Shown here piece after piece: positions 9,156-17,383 of a stretch of 64,000 nucleotides of DNA. The number at the start of each line of letters is the position of its first letter. Within the stretch, counting starts at the first letter, position 1. Under the pieces are notes generated by a model that saw only the letters and a list, made by a program, of their open reading frames with translations, was not told the DNA's origin and did not search any database. The position numbers and the translations under genes were made by a program. Source of the stretch: JBCCXZ01 sp965228005 (GTDB lineage: Bacteria > Planctomycetota > Planctomycetia > Pirellulales > Lacipirellulaceae); assembly GCA_965228005.1 (NCBI GenBank), contig CBDDGV010000002.1, positions 186,001-250,000 on the forward strand. Reading direction: 5' to 3'.

Positions 9156-11069
9156 ATGTCCCGCGAAGCGGCTCGGCCCCAAAGCGTTTCCAAGCAGCGT
9201 TTCATCTGGGCGACTTCGGCTCTGGCCGTGATCGTGGCCGCACTCGCCGTGAAGTCGGCCGACGGACCGCGCGAAGCTACCGCCCGCACTCGGGAGGCCG
9301 CTGAGCAGCCGCCGAAGCAACAGCCTGCTCAAGCCGCCAGGGCCAAACCCGAGCTGCCGCACGACGTGATGGCGTTCGTCAACGGCGAGGAGATCAACCG
9401 GGCCCAACTGACCGAAGCGTGCGTCCGCCGTCACGGCAAAGAGGTGCTGGAGAGCCTGGTCAACAAGCGGCTCATCTCCAGCCATTGCCGCAACCGCGGG
9501 ATCAAGATCACGCAGCAGGAGATCGCCGCGGAGATCGACCGCATGGCCCAACGCTTCAAGCTGGGCCGTGAGCAGTGGCTCGAGTTGCTCGAAACCGAAC
9601 GCGGCGTCTCCGCGGAGGAGTACGCCCGCGACATCGTGTGGCCGACGCTCGCCCTGCGGAAGCTCGCCAGCGATCAGCTCACCCCTTCTCAAGAAGAGAT
9701 CAAGAAGCAGTTGGAGCGTGAATTCGGCCCGGCTGTGCGTGCACGGCTGATCGCAGTCGGCCGAAGGGACGTGGCCGATAAGCTCCAGGCCGAGTTGTCC
9801 GCTAACCCGGACGGCTTCGCCCGGGCGGCGATCGAGCACTCCGAAGACGTCAACAGCGCCAGCGTCGGCGGGCTCATCCAGCCGATCCGCAAGCACGTGG
9901 GCAGCCCCGCCATCGAGCAGGTCGCCTTCTCCCTGCAGCCGGGGCAGGTCTCGCAGGTCATCCCCGTCGCGGACAAGTTCGTCATCCTGAAGTGCGAACA
10001 GCAGATCCCCGCACGGGAATACAACCGAGCCCAGCAAGAGCAACGGATCGTGGAGACCGTGAAGGAAGAGAAACTCCGAGAGGTCGCTGGCCAGAAATTC
10101 GCCGAACTGCAGCGATCGGCCACGGTCGTCAACGTCTACAACAACCCCGAACTGCGGGAGACCATGCCGGGCGTGGTCGCCACGATCAACGGCGACCGCA
10201 TCACTATGCGTGAGCTCGGCCGCGAGTGCCTGCTCCGCCACGGCGAAGAGGTCCTCGAATCGGAAATCTCCCAGTCGCTGCTGCGGCAGTCGCTGCAGAG
10301 CAAGAGCCTGGGCGTCACCCAAGCCGACCTCGACGCGGAGGTGATGCACGCCGCCCGGCTCGCCGGGGTCGCCGAGGGGCAGGAGTCGGAGGTGCTCCAG
10401 CAGTGGTTCGCTACGGTCACTCGGGAGCAGGGCATCACCAAGGATCAGTACCTGAAGGACTCGGTCTGGCCGTCGGCGGCGCTGAAGAAGCTCACCGCCG
10501 CGGACGTGAAGGTCACCGAGGAAGACCTCCAGAAGGGGTTCGAAGCGAACTACGGCCCCCGCGTCCGCTGCCGGGCGATCGTGCTGGGCAACATGCGTCG
10601 GGCCCAGGAGGTCTGGGACAAGGCCCGCCGGAACCCGTCGGTCGAGTACTTCGGCGACCTGGCCGAGGAGTACTCGGTCGAGCCGACCAGCAAGGCCCTC
10701 CGTGGCGAGGTGCCGCCGATCCGCCGCTTCGGCGGCGAGGAGCAGCTCGAGCACGCGGCGTTCGCGCTGCAGCCGGGGCAGCTCTCGGGCATCATCCAGT
10801 TGGCCGACAAGTTCGTCATCCTCCGCTGCGAGGGCCGGACCGAGAGCATCGAGATCACCCAGTCCGAGGTGCAGGACGTGCTGCACAAGGATATCTACGA
10901 GAAGAAGCTCCGCCTGGCGATGAGCCGCAAGTTCGAGGAGCTGCGGGAGAACTCGCGGGTCGACAACTACCTGGCCGGGACCTCCCACTCGCCGAAGCGG
11001 GCCCAGCAGGCGCAGGCTGCCGCCCCTCGTCGAGACTCGGCGGTACGGCCGGCGGGCGTGCAGCGGTAG
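9156..11069 (+). CDS. Tandem-duplicated SurA/parvulin-type peptidyl-prolyl isomerase
   Basis: 637 residues. A signal anchor (residues 15-33, FIWATSALAVIVAALAV) is followed by a Pro/Gln-rich linker and then two homologous halves. Each half has a SurA-N-like chaperone segment (MAFVNGEEINRAQL near 72; VVATINGDRITMRELG near 339), matching VWPTLALRKLA / VWPSAALKKLT blocks, and a PpiC parvulin domain ending in FSLQPGQVSQVI / FALQPGQLSGII plus DKFVILKCE / DKFVILRCE. It probably folds or escorts exported proteins on the outer face of the inner membrane (inference). Such a full internal duplication makes it nearly twice the length of single-domain PrsA proteins. Confidence 0.88.
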   Translation: MSREAARPQSVSKQRFIWATSALAVIVAALAVKSADGPREATARTREAAEQPPKQQPAQAARAKPELPHDVMAFVNGEEINRAQLTEACVRRHGKEVLESLVNKRLISSHCRNRGIKITQQEIAAEIDRMAQRFKLGREQWLELLETERGVSAEEYARDIVWPTLALRKLASDQLTPSQEEIKKQLEREFGPAVRARLIAVGRRDVADKLQAELSANPDGFARAAIEHSEDVNSASVGGLIQPIRKHVGSPAIEQVAFSLQPGQVSQVIPVADKFVILKCEQQIPAREYNRAQQEQRIVETVKEEKLREVAGQKFAELQRSATVVNVYNNPELRETMPGVVATINGDRITMRELGRECLLRHGEEVLESEISQSLLRQSLQSKSLGVTQADLDAEVMHAARLAGVAEGQESEVLQQWFATVTREQGITKDQYLKDSVWPSAALKKLTAADVKVTEEDLQKGFEANYGPRVRCRAIVLGNMRRAQEVWDKARRNPSVEYFGDLAEEYSVEPTSKALRGEVPPIRRFGGEEQLEHAAFALQPGQLSGIIQLADKFVILRCEGRTESIEITQSEVQDVLHKDIYEKKLRLAMSRKFEELRENSRVDNYLAGTSHSPKRAQQAQAAAPRRDSAVRPAGVQR

Positions 11070-11108
11070 CGGCCGCCGAACCGCCGTGGCCGGGCGCGTG
11101 TCGAGGGG

Positions 11109-11114
11109 TATACT
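11109..11114 (+). promoter_or_regulatory. Candidate -10 element upstream of the aminotransferase gene
   Basis: TATACT, 34 bases before the start codon, in the context GTGTCG-N5-TATACTC. Nearly the same GTGTCG-N5-TATACTC arrangement lies before carA. No standard -35 hexamer is evident. Confidence 0.4.
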
Positions 11115-11148
11115 CTAGTATTCCCCCTACCCCACCCGCCCCAGCTGT

Positions 11149-12405
11149 ATGTCGCAAGAACCCACCCCGCTCGAGTCGCCGTTCCAGGTTCAGGTGGCGC
11201 AGCGCGTGCTGCGGCTGCCACCCTACTTGTTTGGCCGCATCAACAAGCGGATCTACGACAAGCGGGTGGCCGGCGACGACGTGATCGAGCTCGGCATGGG
11301 CAACCCGACCGACCCGCCCGAGGACCTGGTCGTCGAGAAGCTGGTCGAGGCGGCCCGCGACCCGCGGAACCACCGCTACAGCAAGTCCAACGGCATCGCC
11401 AACCTGCGGCGGGAGGTGGCGGCCAAGTACTTCAAGCAGTACGGCGTGCGGCTCGACCCCGACGAGGAGATCATCACCTGCCTGGGGTCGAAGGAAGGCT
11501 TCTCGCACATGTGCCTGGCCCTGATGGGGCCGGGCGACACGGCGATCGTGCCGGCGCCGTACTTTCCTGTGCATGTCTATGCGGTGGCCCTGGCTTCGGG
11601 GAATGTGATCACGCTGCCGCTGGCCGACAGCGACAAGTTCCTCTCCGATGTGGCCGCGATGTGCGAGACGCTCTACCCGCGGCCGAAGCTGTTGATGGTT
11701 TGCTACCCGCACAACCCGACCAGCGCGGTGGTGGAGCAGTCGTTCTACGACGAAGTGGTGAAGCTGGCGCGTCGGTACAACCTGATGGTGATCAGTGACT
11801 TTGCTTATGCGGACGTGGCGTTCGACGGCTACAAGCCGCCGAGCTTCTTGGCCTCGCCGCGGGCGGCGGAGGTGGGCGTCGAGTTCACCACGATGAGCAA
11901 GGGGTACAACATGGCCGGCTGGCGGGTCGGCTTTTGTAGCGGGAACCGGGAGATGATCTCGGCGCTCGCGACGATCAAGGGTTACTACGATTACGGCATG
12001 TTCCAGGCGATCCAGATCGCGTCGATCATGGCCCTGCGGCACACCGACGCGGCGGTGGCGGCGCAGTCGGAGGTGTACCGCAAGCGGCGGGACGCGTTGT
12101 GCGACGGGCTGAGCCGGATCGGTTGGGACGTGGACCCGCCGAAGGCGGGGATGTTCGTGTGGCAGCGGGTACCGGAGCCGTGGCGGAGCCGGATGAGCAC
12201 GATGGACTTCGCGCTGCTGCTCTTGGAGAAGGGCAACGTGGCGGTGAGCCCGGGGAGCGGGTTCGGCCCGGAGGGCGAGGGCTGGCTGCGGATGTCGCTG
12301 GTGGAGAACGAGCAGCGGCTGCAGCAGGCGGTGCGGCAGATCAAGCAGTGCCTGCGGGACGCGGAGGCGGAGCAGAGCACGCCGGCGGCGGCCGGCGTGG
12401 AATGA
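11149..12405 (+). CDS. Class I/II PLP-dependent aminotransferase (AlaC-like)
   Basis: 418 residues. Fold type I aminotransferase with GMGNPTDPPE near the N-terminus, CLGSKEGFSHMCLA, CYPHNPTSAVV, the ISDFAYADVAFDGY block that binds the pyridine ring, the PLP-lysine motif TMSKGYNMAGWRVGF and the carboxylate-binding arginine in GWLRMSLVEN. Best match by motif is the alanine-forming AlaC / LL-DAP-aminotransferase-like group, which transfers amino groups between glutamate and pyruvate. Substrate is not determined by the sequence alone. It is the last gene before the repeat-rich accessory region. Confidence 0.85.
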   Translation: MSQEPTPLESPFQVQVAQRVLRLPPYLFGRINKRIYDKRVAGDDVIELGMGNPTDPPEDLVVEKLVEAARDPRNHRYSKSNGIANLRREVAAKYFKQYGVRLDPDEEIITCLGSKEGFSHMCLALMGPGDTAIVPAPYFPVHVYAVALASGNVITLPLADSDKFLSDVAAMCETLYPRPKLLMVCYPHNPTSAVVEQSFYDEVVKLARRYNLMVISDFAYADVAFDGYKPPSFLASPRAAEVGVEFTTMSKGYNMAGWRVGFCSGNREMISALATIKGYYDYGMFQAIQIASIMALRHTDAAVAAQSEVYRKRRDALCDGLSRIGWDVDPPKAGMFVWQRVPEPWRSRMSTMDFALLLLEKGNVAVSPGSGFGPEGEGWLRMSLVENEQRLQQAVRQIKQCLRDAEAEQSTPAAAGVE

Positions 12406-12453
12406 CGAATTTCGAATGACGAAGCCCGATGGCGGGTAGGGCTCTTGCTGTTT

Positions 12454-12523
12454 GGGTGGCACTGGCATCTTGCCAGTGCGGAGCCCGCTCTGATGCTGCA
12501 CTGGCGAGACGCCAGTGCCACCC
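12454..12523. repeat. Double-hairpin repeat, GGTGGCACTGGC family, copy 1
   Basis: GGGTGGCACTGGC...GCCAGTGC, an 18-nt spacer, then GCACTGGC...GCCAGTGCCACCC. Each arm is a hairpin by itself and the two arms also pair with each other. One loop is ATCTT and the other GAGAC. It lies 48 bases after the aminotransferase stop. Confidence 0.9.
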
Positions 12524-12856
12524 GAGCCTTTTGTCGTTTAGGCTCGGAATCACGAACACGCGGCGATACGCCAAAAGTCGGTGGTATTGTCGCCTTCTTT
12601 TCTGCGGGGCGCCGGGTTTTCCAGGGCGTGCTCATGCTCGGGGCGGACTTAATGATTATAGTTTGCGGTTTTTCGTGCTGAGTTTTCTGGGGGGTAGTAT
12701 CGGGATTTGCGATAGTAGCCGGGCTGCTGCGTAGGGCACCCACAGTAAGTATACAAATGTATATATTACTGAGTGGCCATTCGCAAGCCTTGTTGGCACC
12801 GGCCGGGCGATCGCGGCACAGCGTTCTCCTTGGGAGAGACGGTTGGCGAGGAATAC

Positions 12857-12882
12857 GGGTGGCACTGGCGTCTCTCCAGTGT
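12857..12882. repeat. Double-hairpin family, solitary left arm, copy 2
   Basis: GGGTGGCACTGGCGTCTC followed by a damaged right half of the hairpin (TCCAGTG). The second arm is reduced to traces near 12897. It lies 106 bases before the RelA/SpoT-domain gene. Confidence 0.75.
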
Positions 12883-12937
12883 AGGATCCAGATTGAGACG
12901 CTGGAAGGATGTCCGTGTCGTCTGGACAAGCTTGCAG

Positions 12938-12970
12938 CATGCCCACACGAGCGTGAGCATGGCAACGGGC
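12938..12970. repeat. GCATGCCCAC-family palindrome, left flank of the RelA/SpoT gene
   Basis: GCATGCCCAC-ACGA-GCGTGAGCATGGCAACGGG. Other copies are at 14033-14063 (inverted), 14313-14343 and 17246-17278. The copy ends 17 bases before the start codon of the RelA/SpoT gene. Confidence 0.8.
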
Positions 12971-12987
12971 ATGACGAGCCGTAAGAG

Positions 12988-14007
12988 ATGCTAGACCTCG
13001 AGTCTCTAAAATCCGAGTACGATGGAATCGTTCCTGATGCTGAACGCTTCGCAACCACGCTGCGGCACCAGATAGACACTGTTGCTTCGGACAATAGCAT
13101 TAGCCTCGGTGTACCACTCGAGTCCCGCGTAAAGCAATGGGCTTCGATAACTTCAAAGTTGGAACGTAAACACGCGACAATAGACAGCATCCTAAAGTTG
13201 GATGACTTCGTAGGCGTAAGGGTGATTCTGCTGTTCACTCGAGACCTAGAACTGATGCACAAAGCACTGGGAGAGTGTTTTCGAATCCTGTCTTATGAGG
13301 ACACCGCAACTAGGCTTGAAGAAACCCAGTTCGGCTACCAATCCGTTCACTATATTGTATCTCTACCAACCGAATGGTTATCTGTACCAACTATGGCGAC
13401 ATTCGCAGGGTTCAAAGCAGAAATCCAAGTGCGCACTCTCGCGCAACATATCTGGGCTGCCGCTTCGCACAAACTGCAATACAAGCAAGAATCCAGCGTC
13501 CCACTCCAACTACGTCGATCTATCCATCGAGTGTCGGCAATCCTAGAAACTGTTGACTTGGAATTTGAACGACTACTCGACGAGCGACATACATATGTAG
13601 AGAACATTAAGGAAGACAGGAATGAACAGGCACTGAATGTGGAAGTTCTGCGAGCGATACTGGAAGAAGAATGGCCTGAGGACAACTTTGATGAAGAAGA
13701 TTCTTATGCCAATCTACTGGATGACCTTACGGAGTTTGGAGTTCAGACTTCGGCAGACCTCCGGACCTTAATCGAAGAGCAAAGAGACGGAGTAATGACT
13801 GCTGAGCGAGACATGGTGAAAGAGGCTCAGCAGGAACTAGGGCAGTACGGTGAAGCGTTTGGAACCGACGAAGAACGCACAAACAGAGGCGTCTTCTTTT
13901 CGCATGTTGGCCTTACCCGCCAAGCACTGGAATGCAGATCACCCAATTCGTGGCTTAGCTACCAACGAAAAAAACTGACTGAACAAGTAACGGAGGAGAT
14001 AGATTAG
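12988..14007 (+). CDS. RelA/SpoT-domain nucleotidyltransferase, likely acquired
   Basis: 339 residues. The synthetase fold is seen in RVKQWASITSKLERK, SILKLDDFVGVRVILLF (the Asp of the metal site), FGYQSVHYIVSLP and AEIQVRTLAQHIWAAASHKLQYK. There is no HD hydrolase, TGS or ACT domain, so it is a small alarmone-synthetase-like protein with an extra C-terminal region of about 150 acidic and helical residues. Members make (p)ppGpp, and some are toxins that pyrophosphorylate tRNA or make (pp)pApp; which applies here cannot be told. Codon and base use is clearly AT-richer than in neighbours, and mirrored repeats flank the gene. No antitoxin gene is adjacent. Confidence 0.82.
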   Translation: MLDLESLKSEYDGIVPDAERFATTLRHQIDTVASDNSISLGVPLESRVKQWASITSKLERKHATIDSILKLDDFVGVRVILLFTRDLELMHKALGECFRILSYEDTATRLEETQFGYQSVHYIVSLPTEWLSVPTMATFAGFKAEIQVRTLAQHIWAAASHKLQYKQESSVPLQLRRSIHRVSAILETVDLEFERLLDERHTYVENIKEDRNEQALNVEVLRAILEEEWPEDNFDEEDSYANLLDDLTEFGVQTSADLRTLIEEQRDGVMTAERDMVKEAQQELGQYGEAFGTDEERTNRGVFFSHVGLTRQALECRSPNSWLSYQRKKLTEQVTEEID

Positions 14008-14032
14008 TCCGTAGTGCTTACACCCATCAGCC

Positions 14033-14063
14033 GGGTGCCATGCCCGCGCTCGCGTGGGCATGC
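14033..14063. repeat. GCATGCCCAC-family palindrome, inverted right flank
   Basis: GGGTGCCATGCCC-GCGCTCGC-GTGGGCATGC: the reverse complement of the 12938 copy, starting 26 bases after the RelA/SpoT stop codon. Confidence 0.85.
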
Positions 14064-14093
14064 TGATTACGGCAAACGCATGGCCACCACGGG

Positions 14094-14158
14094 TGGCACT
14101 AGCGTCTCGCCAGCGCGGGCGTGGATTGGGGACACTGGCAAGATGCCAGTGCCACCCA
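14094..14158. repeat. Double-hairpin repeat, copy 3
   Basis: GGGTGGCACTAGC...GCCAGCGC and, after a spacer, ACACTGGCAAGATGCCAGTGCCACCC. The left arm is mutated and the right arm is intact. Loops are GTCTC and AAGAT. Confidence 0.85.
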
Positions 14159-14312
14159 GGGTTTAGGGTGCTTGGCAGGGCTGCCGCCGACGCGTAGGTC
14201 GGCGGCTGGGAACGGTTTGCCTCATGTGCTTCGCACACGGACAATCGGCCGGTTGGGTGTTCCTCGCAGGCGCGGCGTCCCGCGGCCGACAGTCCGTGCC
14301 ACCCGGAGAAGA

Positions 14313-14343
14313 GCATGCCCACCCGAGCGTGGGCATGGCACCG
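14313..14343. repeat. GCATGCCCAC-family palindrome, third copy
   Basis: GCATGCCCAC-CCGA-GCGTGGGCATGGCACCG. It ends 4 bases before the 3' end of deaminase remnant A. Confidence 0.85.
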
Positions 14344-14346
14344 AGT

Positions 14347-14522
14347 TCACTGCGTAGCGGCGCTGAACAACTCGTCGCACTCGCTCTCTAGCACGCCGGG
14401 GGTGAGGGTCGGCCGGGGATCCCAGCTGCGTGCGGCGACTTCTTCGGCGGTGAGGTCGATCTGCTTCCAGCCGAGTGCTTTGAGCGTTCCGATCGACGTG
14501 CCGTAGACGACCTCCGCGATCG
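14347..14522 (-). pseudogene. Deaminase 3' remnant A
   Basis: Translates on the minus strand as IAEVVYGTSIGTLKALGW, then KQIDLTAEEVAARSW and DELFSAATQ plus stop. This is colinear with the last ~58 residues of the intact deaminase at 16690-17139 (IAEVVYGTSIATLKELGW). The catalytic zinc motifs are absent. It is the most diverged of the three copies. Confidence 0.85.
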
Positions 14523-15027
14523 ATGACATGCCGTGGGGGGCTCCGATACTTAGGTCGGCGGCTAGGGGCTGATTGCCTGATGTGATCGCACCCAGGGACT
14601 CAACCCGCAATTGCCGGATCGACCTTGGCAAGAATGCCATTGCTGGGTGATACCCCAAATCGGCAGCTCTCCATTCACACTGTTGGCCCGGGGTAGATTC
14701 TTGAATGGAAAGGACTTAGAAAACAGACGCCGGTGAGCGCTGTGGAAACCGGCGGGCGGGCGTCTCTTCTGCTGCCGCCACCGGGAAAGGGCATCGGCAG
14801 AAAAGATCGCCATCCGCTCGACACGGCAAACTGCGGCGGCTAGGTTACTACGAGAGATTATTAGGAGTTTCCGGCTGAACTGACAGGGGAATCCTGGGGT
14901 CGGCGCCGTCCAGTTCGCGCGCTGAAGTTCGGCAGAGTCCGCAAGAGTCTACATCGTTATCGTTTTTTTAGTGATCGGTTTGTTCTACATCTTCATCTTC
15001 GAACGGCACAGAAATCAGGCACCTCGA

Positions 15028-15753
15028 ATGTCCCACCCCATGAGATACGGTTTGTTTCGGCTCACTGCTTTGAGCATGGTTCTCGTTGCCACAACAAGCA
15101 GTGCGATGGCCAGCATTTCGCTTGCCCCATTCGTTCCTTCTGGGAACGAGACCAAGATATTCACAACAGAAGTGAAGCGCGACCAGAACGTCAACAACAA
15201 TGGCTTTCGGGGCAGCGACGTCTTCCTGCGGAACGGCGATGGGTTCGCGGGCCCGAACTTCAACGTCCCTTGGGGCACCAGCGGCACCAGCTACGACTGG
15301 CTGCTTGCGTACGACGGCGACGAAGCAACGTTCACCTTCAACGGGACCTCGCTCCAGATTGATGTCGACCCCGACCTCGACTGGAACGCGATCAACCTCA
15401 TCGCCCGCTCCACCGATTCGGGTCGATTCTCATTCGCTGAGAGCACTGTAACCGTCAGCACGGTGAATGGGATGACGCTTCCCGATCCGCAGCCGGTGTT
15501 TTCTGCGGAGCTGGTCGAGTTCAATGAGAACTTCCGGATCACCAGCACGGGCGAGTCGTTCACCAGCATCGGCGGGACGTTTGCGTTCGACTTCCAGATA
15601 CAAGATGCCGCTTCTGGTTCTCCGAACAGCAATTACTCTTTCTTGGTGAAGGCTCTGAATGTCCAGGCAGTCCCAGAACCTTCTTCTGCCGTTGTCTGGG
15701 GACTGATCGCCTGCGCAACGTGTGGTATCACTAACTGCCGTCGCTGGCGTTAG
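15028..15753 (+). CDS. Secreted PEP-CTERM sorting-domain protein
   Basis: 241 residues from ATG 15028; an earlier in-frame ATG at 14971 would place a second hydrophobic stretch before the signal peptide. The signal peptide RLTALSMVLVATTSSAMA is followed by a beta-rich body with no recognised catalytic motif. The tail VPEPSSAVVWGLIACATCG plus a basic end is a PEP-CTERM signal, recognised by an exosortase during export (established); no exosortase gene lies in the window. It sits between two deaminase remnants. Confidence 0.82.
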   Translation: MSHPMRYGLFRLTALSMVLVATTSSAMASISLAPFVPSGNETKIFTTEVKRDQNVNNNGFRGSDVFLRNGDGFAGPNFNVPWGTSGTSYDWLLAYDGDEATFTFNGTSLQIDVDPDLDWNAINLIARSTDSGRFSFAESTVTVSTVNGMTLPDPQPVFSAELVEFNENFRITSTGESFTSIGGTFAFDFQIQDAASGSPNSNYSFLVKALNVQAVPEPSSAVVWGLIACATCGITNCRRWR

Positions 15754-15869
15754 CCCTGCATCGACGCGTTTCTCCCAGCCGCATCGCGGCCACGACGATA
15801 CGGCGGCTAGAGCCCGTAGCCGGCGGGCGTTCTGCGCGCCTTGAGCCTATTCTGTTGAGCGCGGACTGG

Positions 15870-16026
15870 CTACCGCTTCGCCCGGCGGAAGAGCTCGTCG
15901 CACTCGCTCTCTAGCACCGCGCGGGTGAGGGTCGGGCGGGGCTGCCAGCTGCGGGCGGTGACTTCTTCGGCGGTGAGGTCGATCCGCTTCCAGCCCAGCT
16001 CTTTGAGCGTGGCGATCGACGTGCCG
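15870..16026 (-). pseudogene. Deaminase 3' remnant B
   Basis: Minus-strand reading GTSIATLKELGWKRIDLTAE through DELFRRAKR and a TAG stop (15870-15872). It matches the last 51 codons of the intact gene, with about a dozen mismatches over 157 bases by eye, and the reading frame is still open. Similarity stops abruptly at 16026, at a different point from remnant A. The rest of 15754-16073 shows nothing else recognisable. Confidence 0.9.
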
Positions 16027-16073
16027 CGGTCCGTAGGGTCTTTCGAGCAAGAACAAACAGGGCCGGCCGCTCC

Positions 16074-16535
16074 TCACTCGATGTAGAGCTCGGTTAGGCG
16101 TTTCAGCCGCTGGGGCATCTGCTCGATGGTCTCTGCGTAGAACGTTCCCCAAGGGGTGACGATTGGGCCCGCCGGGTCAAACTCACGTATGTGAAAGGCA
16201 AGCCGGAAATCGGCGATTCCTGCGGGCAGCATATCGCCGTGTTCGGAATCTGCGAGATGGGCGTTGCCGTCGGGCGTGAGGAATCGGTGGTCGAAGCAAC
16301 TCGCCCACCTCTCAGACTTACCGGGTTGGCAGATGTCGAACAGGCTGAACGCTACAGGCAAGTTGTGAATCTGGAACTCTACCAGCACAATGCGCGACAG
16401 GAAGGCACGGCGGGCCTTCGGGTCCGGCATGTACTGTTCTCCCCAGATCGTGCCATCCATTTCAGCGATCAACTCATCGTCGACGTCCAGGCGGTAGACG
16501 CCTACGAGATCGACTCGACCCTTGGCGTGGTCCAT
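16074..16535 (-). CDS. Hypothetical protein, 153 aa
   Basis: Not recognised. The ATG at 16533-16535 has GGGAG about 9 bases upstream on the minus strand. The product is soluble and of mixed composition, with conserved-looking aromatic blocks (EMDGTIWGEQYMPDP, FLSRIVLVEFQIHNLPVAF, SCFDHRFLTPDG, PWGTFYAE). It has no signal peptide or membrane segment. An overlapping plus-strand frame (16191-16649) has less protein-like composition and was not chosen. It lies between deaminase remnant B and the intact deaminase gene, possibly brought in with the duplication. Confidence 0.6.
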   Translation of the reverse strand: MDHAKGRVDLVGVYRLDVDDELIAEMDGTIWGEQYMPDPKARRAFLSRIVLVEFQIHNLPVAFSLFDICQPGKSERWASCFDHRFLTPDGNAHLADSEHGDMLPAGIADFRLAFHIREFDPAGPIVTPWGTFYAETIEQMPQRLKRLTELYIE

Positions 16536-16631
16536 AGCGAGACTCCCGTTCTTTCGCGAAGCCTGGATGAGATGGGTGGGCGTCGCGCATTCTACCGCCT
16601 ATCTCCTGTCTGTGCGGAACAGGTCGTAGTA

Positions 16632-16681
16632 CTTGCACCCATCTGCTGAAGAGACCTCTTTCTGCATTCGATGGGTGCAAG
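16632..16681. repeat. Inverted repeat, 11-nt arms CTTGCACCCAT
   Basis: CTTGCACCCAT (16632-16642) and its complement ATGGGTGCAAG (16671-16681) enclose 28 bases, just downstream of the deaminase stop at 16690. It may terminate the leftward deaminase transcript, though no T-run follows. Confidence 0.6.
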
Positions 16682-16689
16682 CACCCATC

Positions 16690-17139
16690 CTACCGCTTTG
16701 CCCGGCGAAACAGCTCGTCGCACGCGCTCTCTAGCACGCTGGGGATGAGGGTGGGGCGAGGCTGCCAACTGCGGGCGGTGACTTCTTCGGCGGTGAGGTC
16801 GATCTGCTTCCAGCCCAGCTCTTTGAGCGTGGCGATCGACGTGCCGTAGACGACCTCGGCGATGCCGGCCCAGAGGATGGCGCCCTGGCACATGCAGCAG
16901 GGCTCGGCGGTGGTGTAGAGGGCGAGGTTCTGCCAGTCGCCGCCGCCCTCGTCGGCGTAGGCGTTGATCGCGGCGATCTCGCCGTGGAGGGTCGGGTTCG
17001 CCCGGGAACGGTTCACGCCGCGGGCGACGACTTGGCCCGTGGTGCGGTCGACCAGGACGGCGCCGAAGGGGGCGGCGGGGTTTTTGCTTGCGGCGGCGAT
17101 TGCCTCGCGCATGTGGGCTTCGTGGTCTGGGGCGGTCAC
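16690..17139 (-). CDS. Nucleoside/guanine deaminase, CDA fold
   Basis: 149 residues from a GTG start (17137-17139). Zinc and catalytic motifs are NPTLHGEIAAINAY (His and catalytic Glu) and TTAEPCCMCQGAILWAGI (two Cys). Length and the AEVVYGTS / DLTAEEV blocks resemble the guanine deaminase / TadA-like GuaD group of B. subtilis rather than tRNA-specific TadA, but the substrate is not certain. Its 3' third is repeated as two remnants 820 and 2343 bases further downstream. Confidence 0.85.
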   Translation of the reverse strand: MTAPDHEAHMREAIAAASKNPAAPFGAVLVDRTTGQVVARGVNRSRANPTLHGEIAAINAYADEGGGDWQNLALYTTAEPCCMCQGAILWAGIAEVVYGTSIATLKELGWKQIDLTAEEVTARSWQPRPTLIPSVLESACDELFRRAKR

Positions 17140-17180
17140 GGGGCGGTCTCGTGTGGGGTGATGGAGGCTCTCATCTTATA

Positions 17181-17211
<31 letters not shown>

Positions 17212-17245
17212 CAGAGGGGCGCCACGAAGTGGCGACGACGGGACC

Positions 17246-17278
17246 GCATGCCCACGCGAGCGTGGGCATGGCACCGGG
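17246..17278. repeat. GCATGCCCAC-family palindrome, fourth copy
   Basis: GCATGCCCAC-GCGA-GCGTGGGCATGGCACCGGG, the most regular copy (8-bp stem ATGCCCAC/GTGGGCAT). It lies 105 bases before the 1010-aa gene. Confidence 0.85.
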
Positions 17279-17383
17279 GATCGCGTGAGGTGATCGGCGA
17301 GAGTTGCGAGGGGGTGTGGGCTCGCCTATCTTCGCGGTAGGAACGTTCACCAACACGCGTCTCGCTGGAAGAGGGTTCGACCT

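Larger units (their letters stand above)
14195..14591. repeat. ~42-nt direct repeat on both sides of deaminase remnant A
   Basis: TAGGTCGGCGGCT...TTGCCTCATGTG at 14195-14236 recurs as TAGGTCGGCGGCT...TTGCCTGATGTG at 14551-14591 in the same orientation. The first copy forms a hairpin with GCCGCCGAC just upstream (14183-14206). A GCATGCCCAC palindrome (14313-14343) and the deaminase remnant lie between the copies. Confidence 0.6.

Noticed and set aside
16191..16649. Plus-strand 152-aa frame over the 16074-16535 gene
   Set aside because: The minus-strand frame has a better ribosome-binding site and more protein-like sequence; the plus frame runs into the CTTGCACCCAT inverted repeat.
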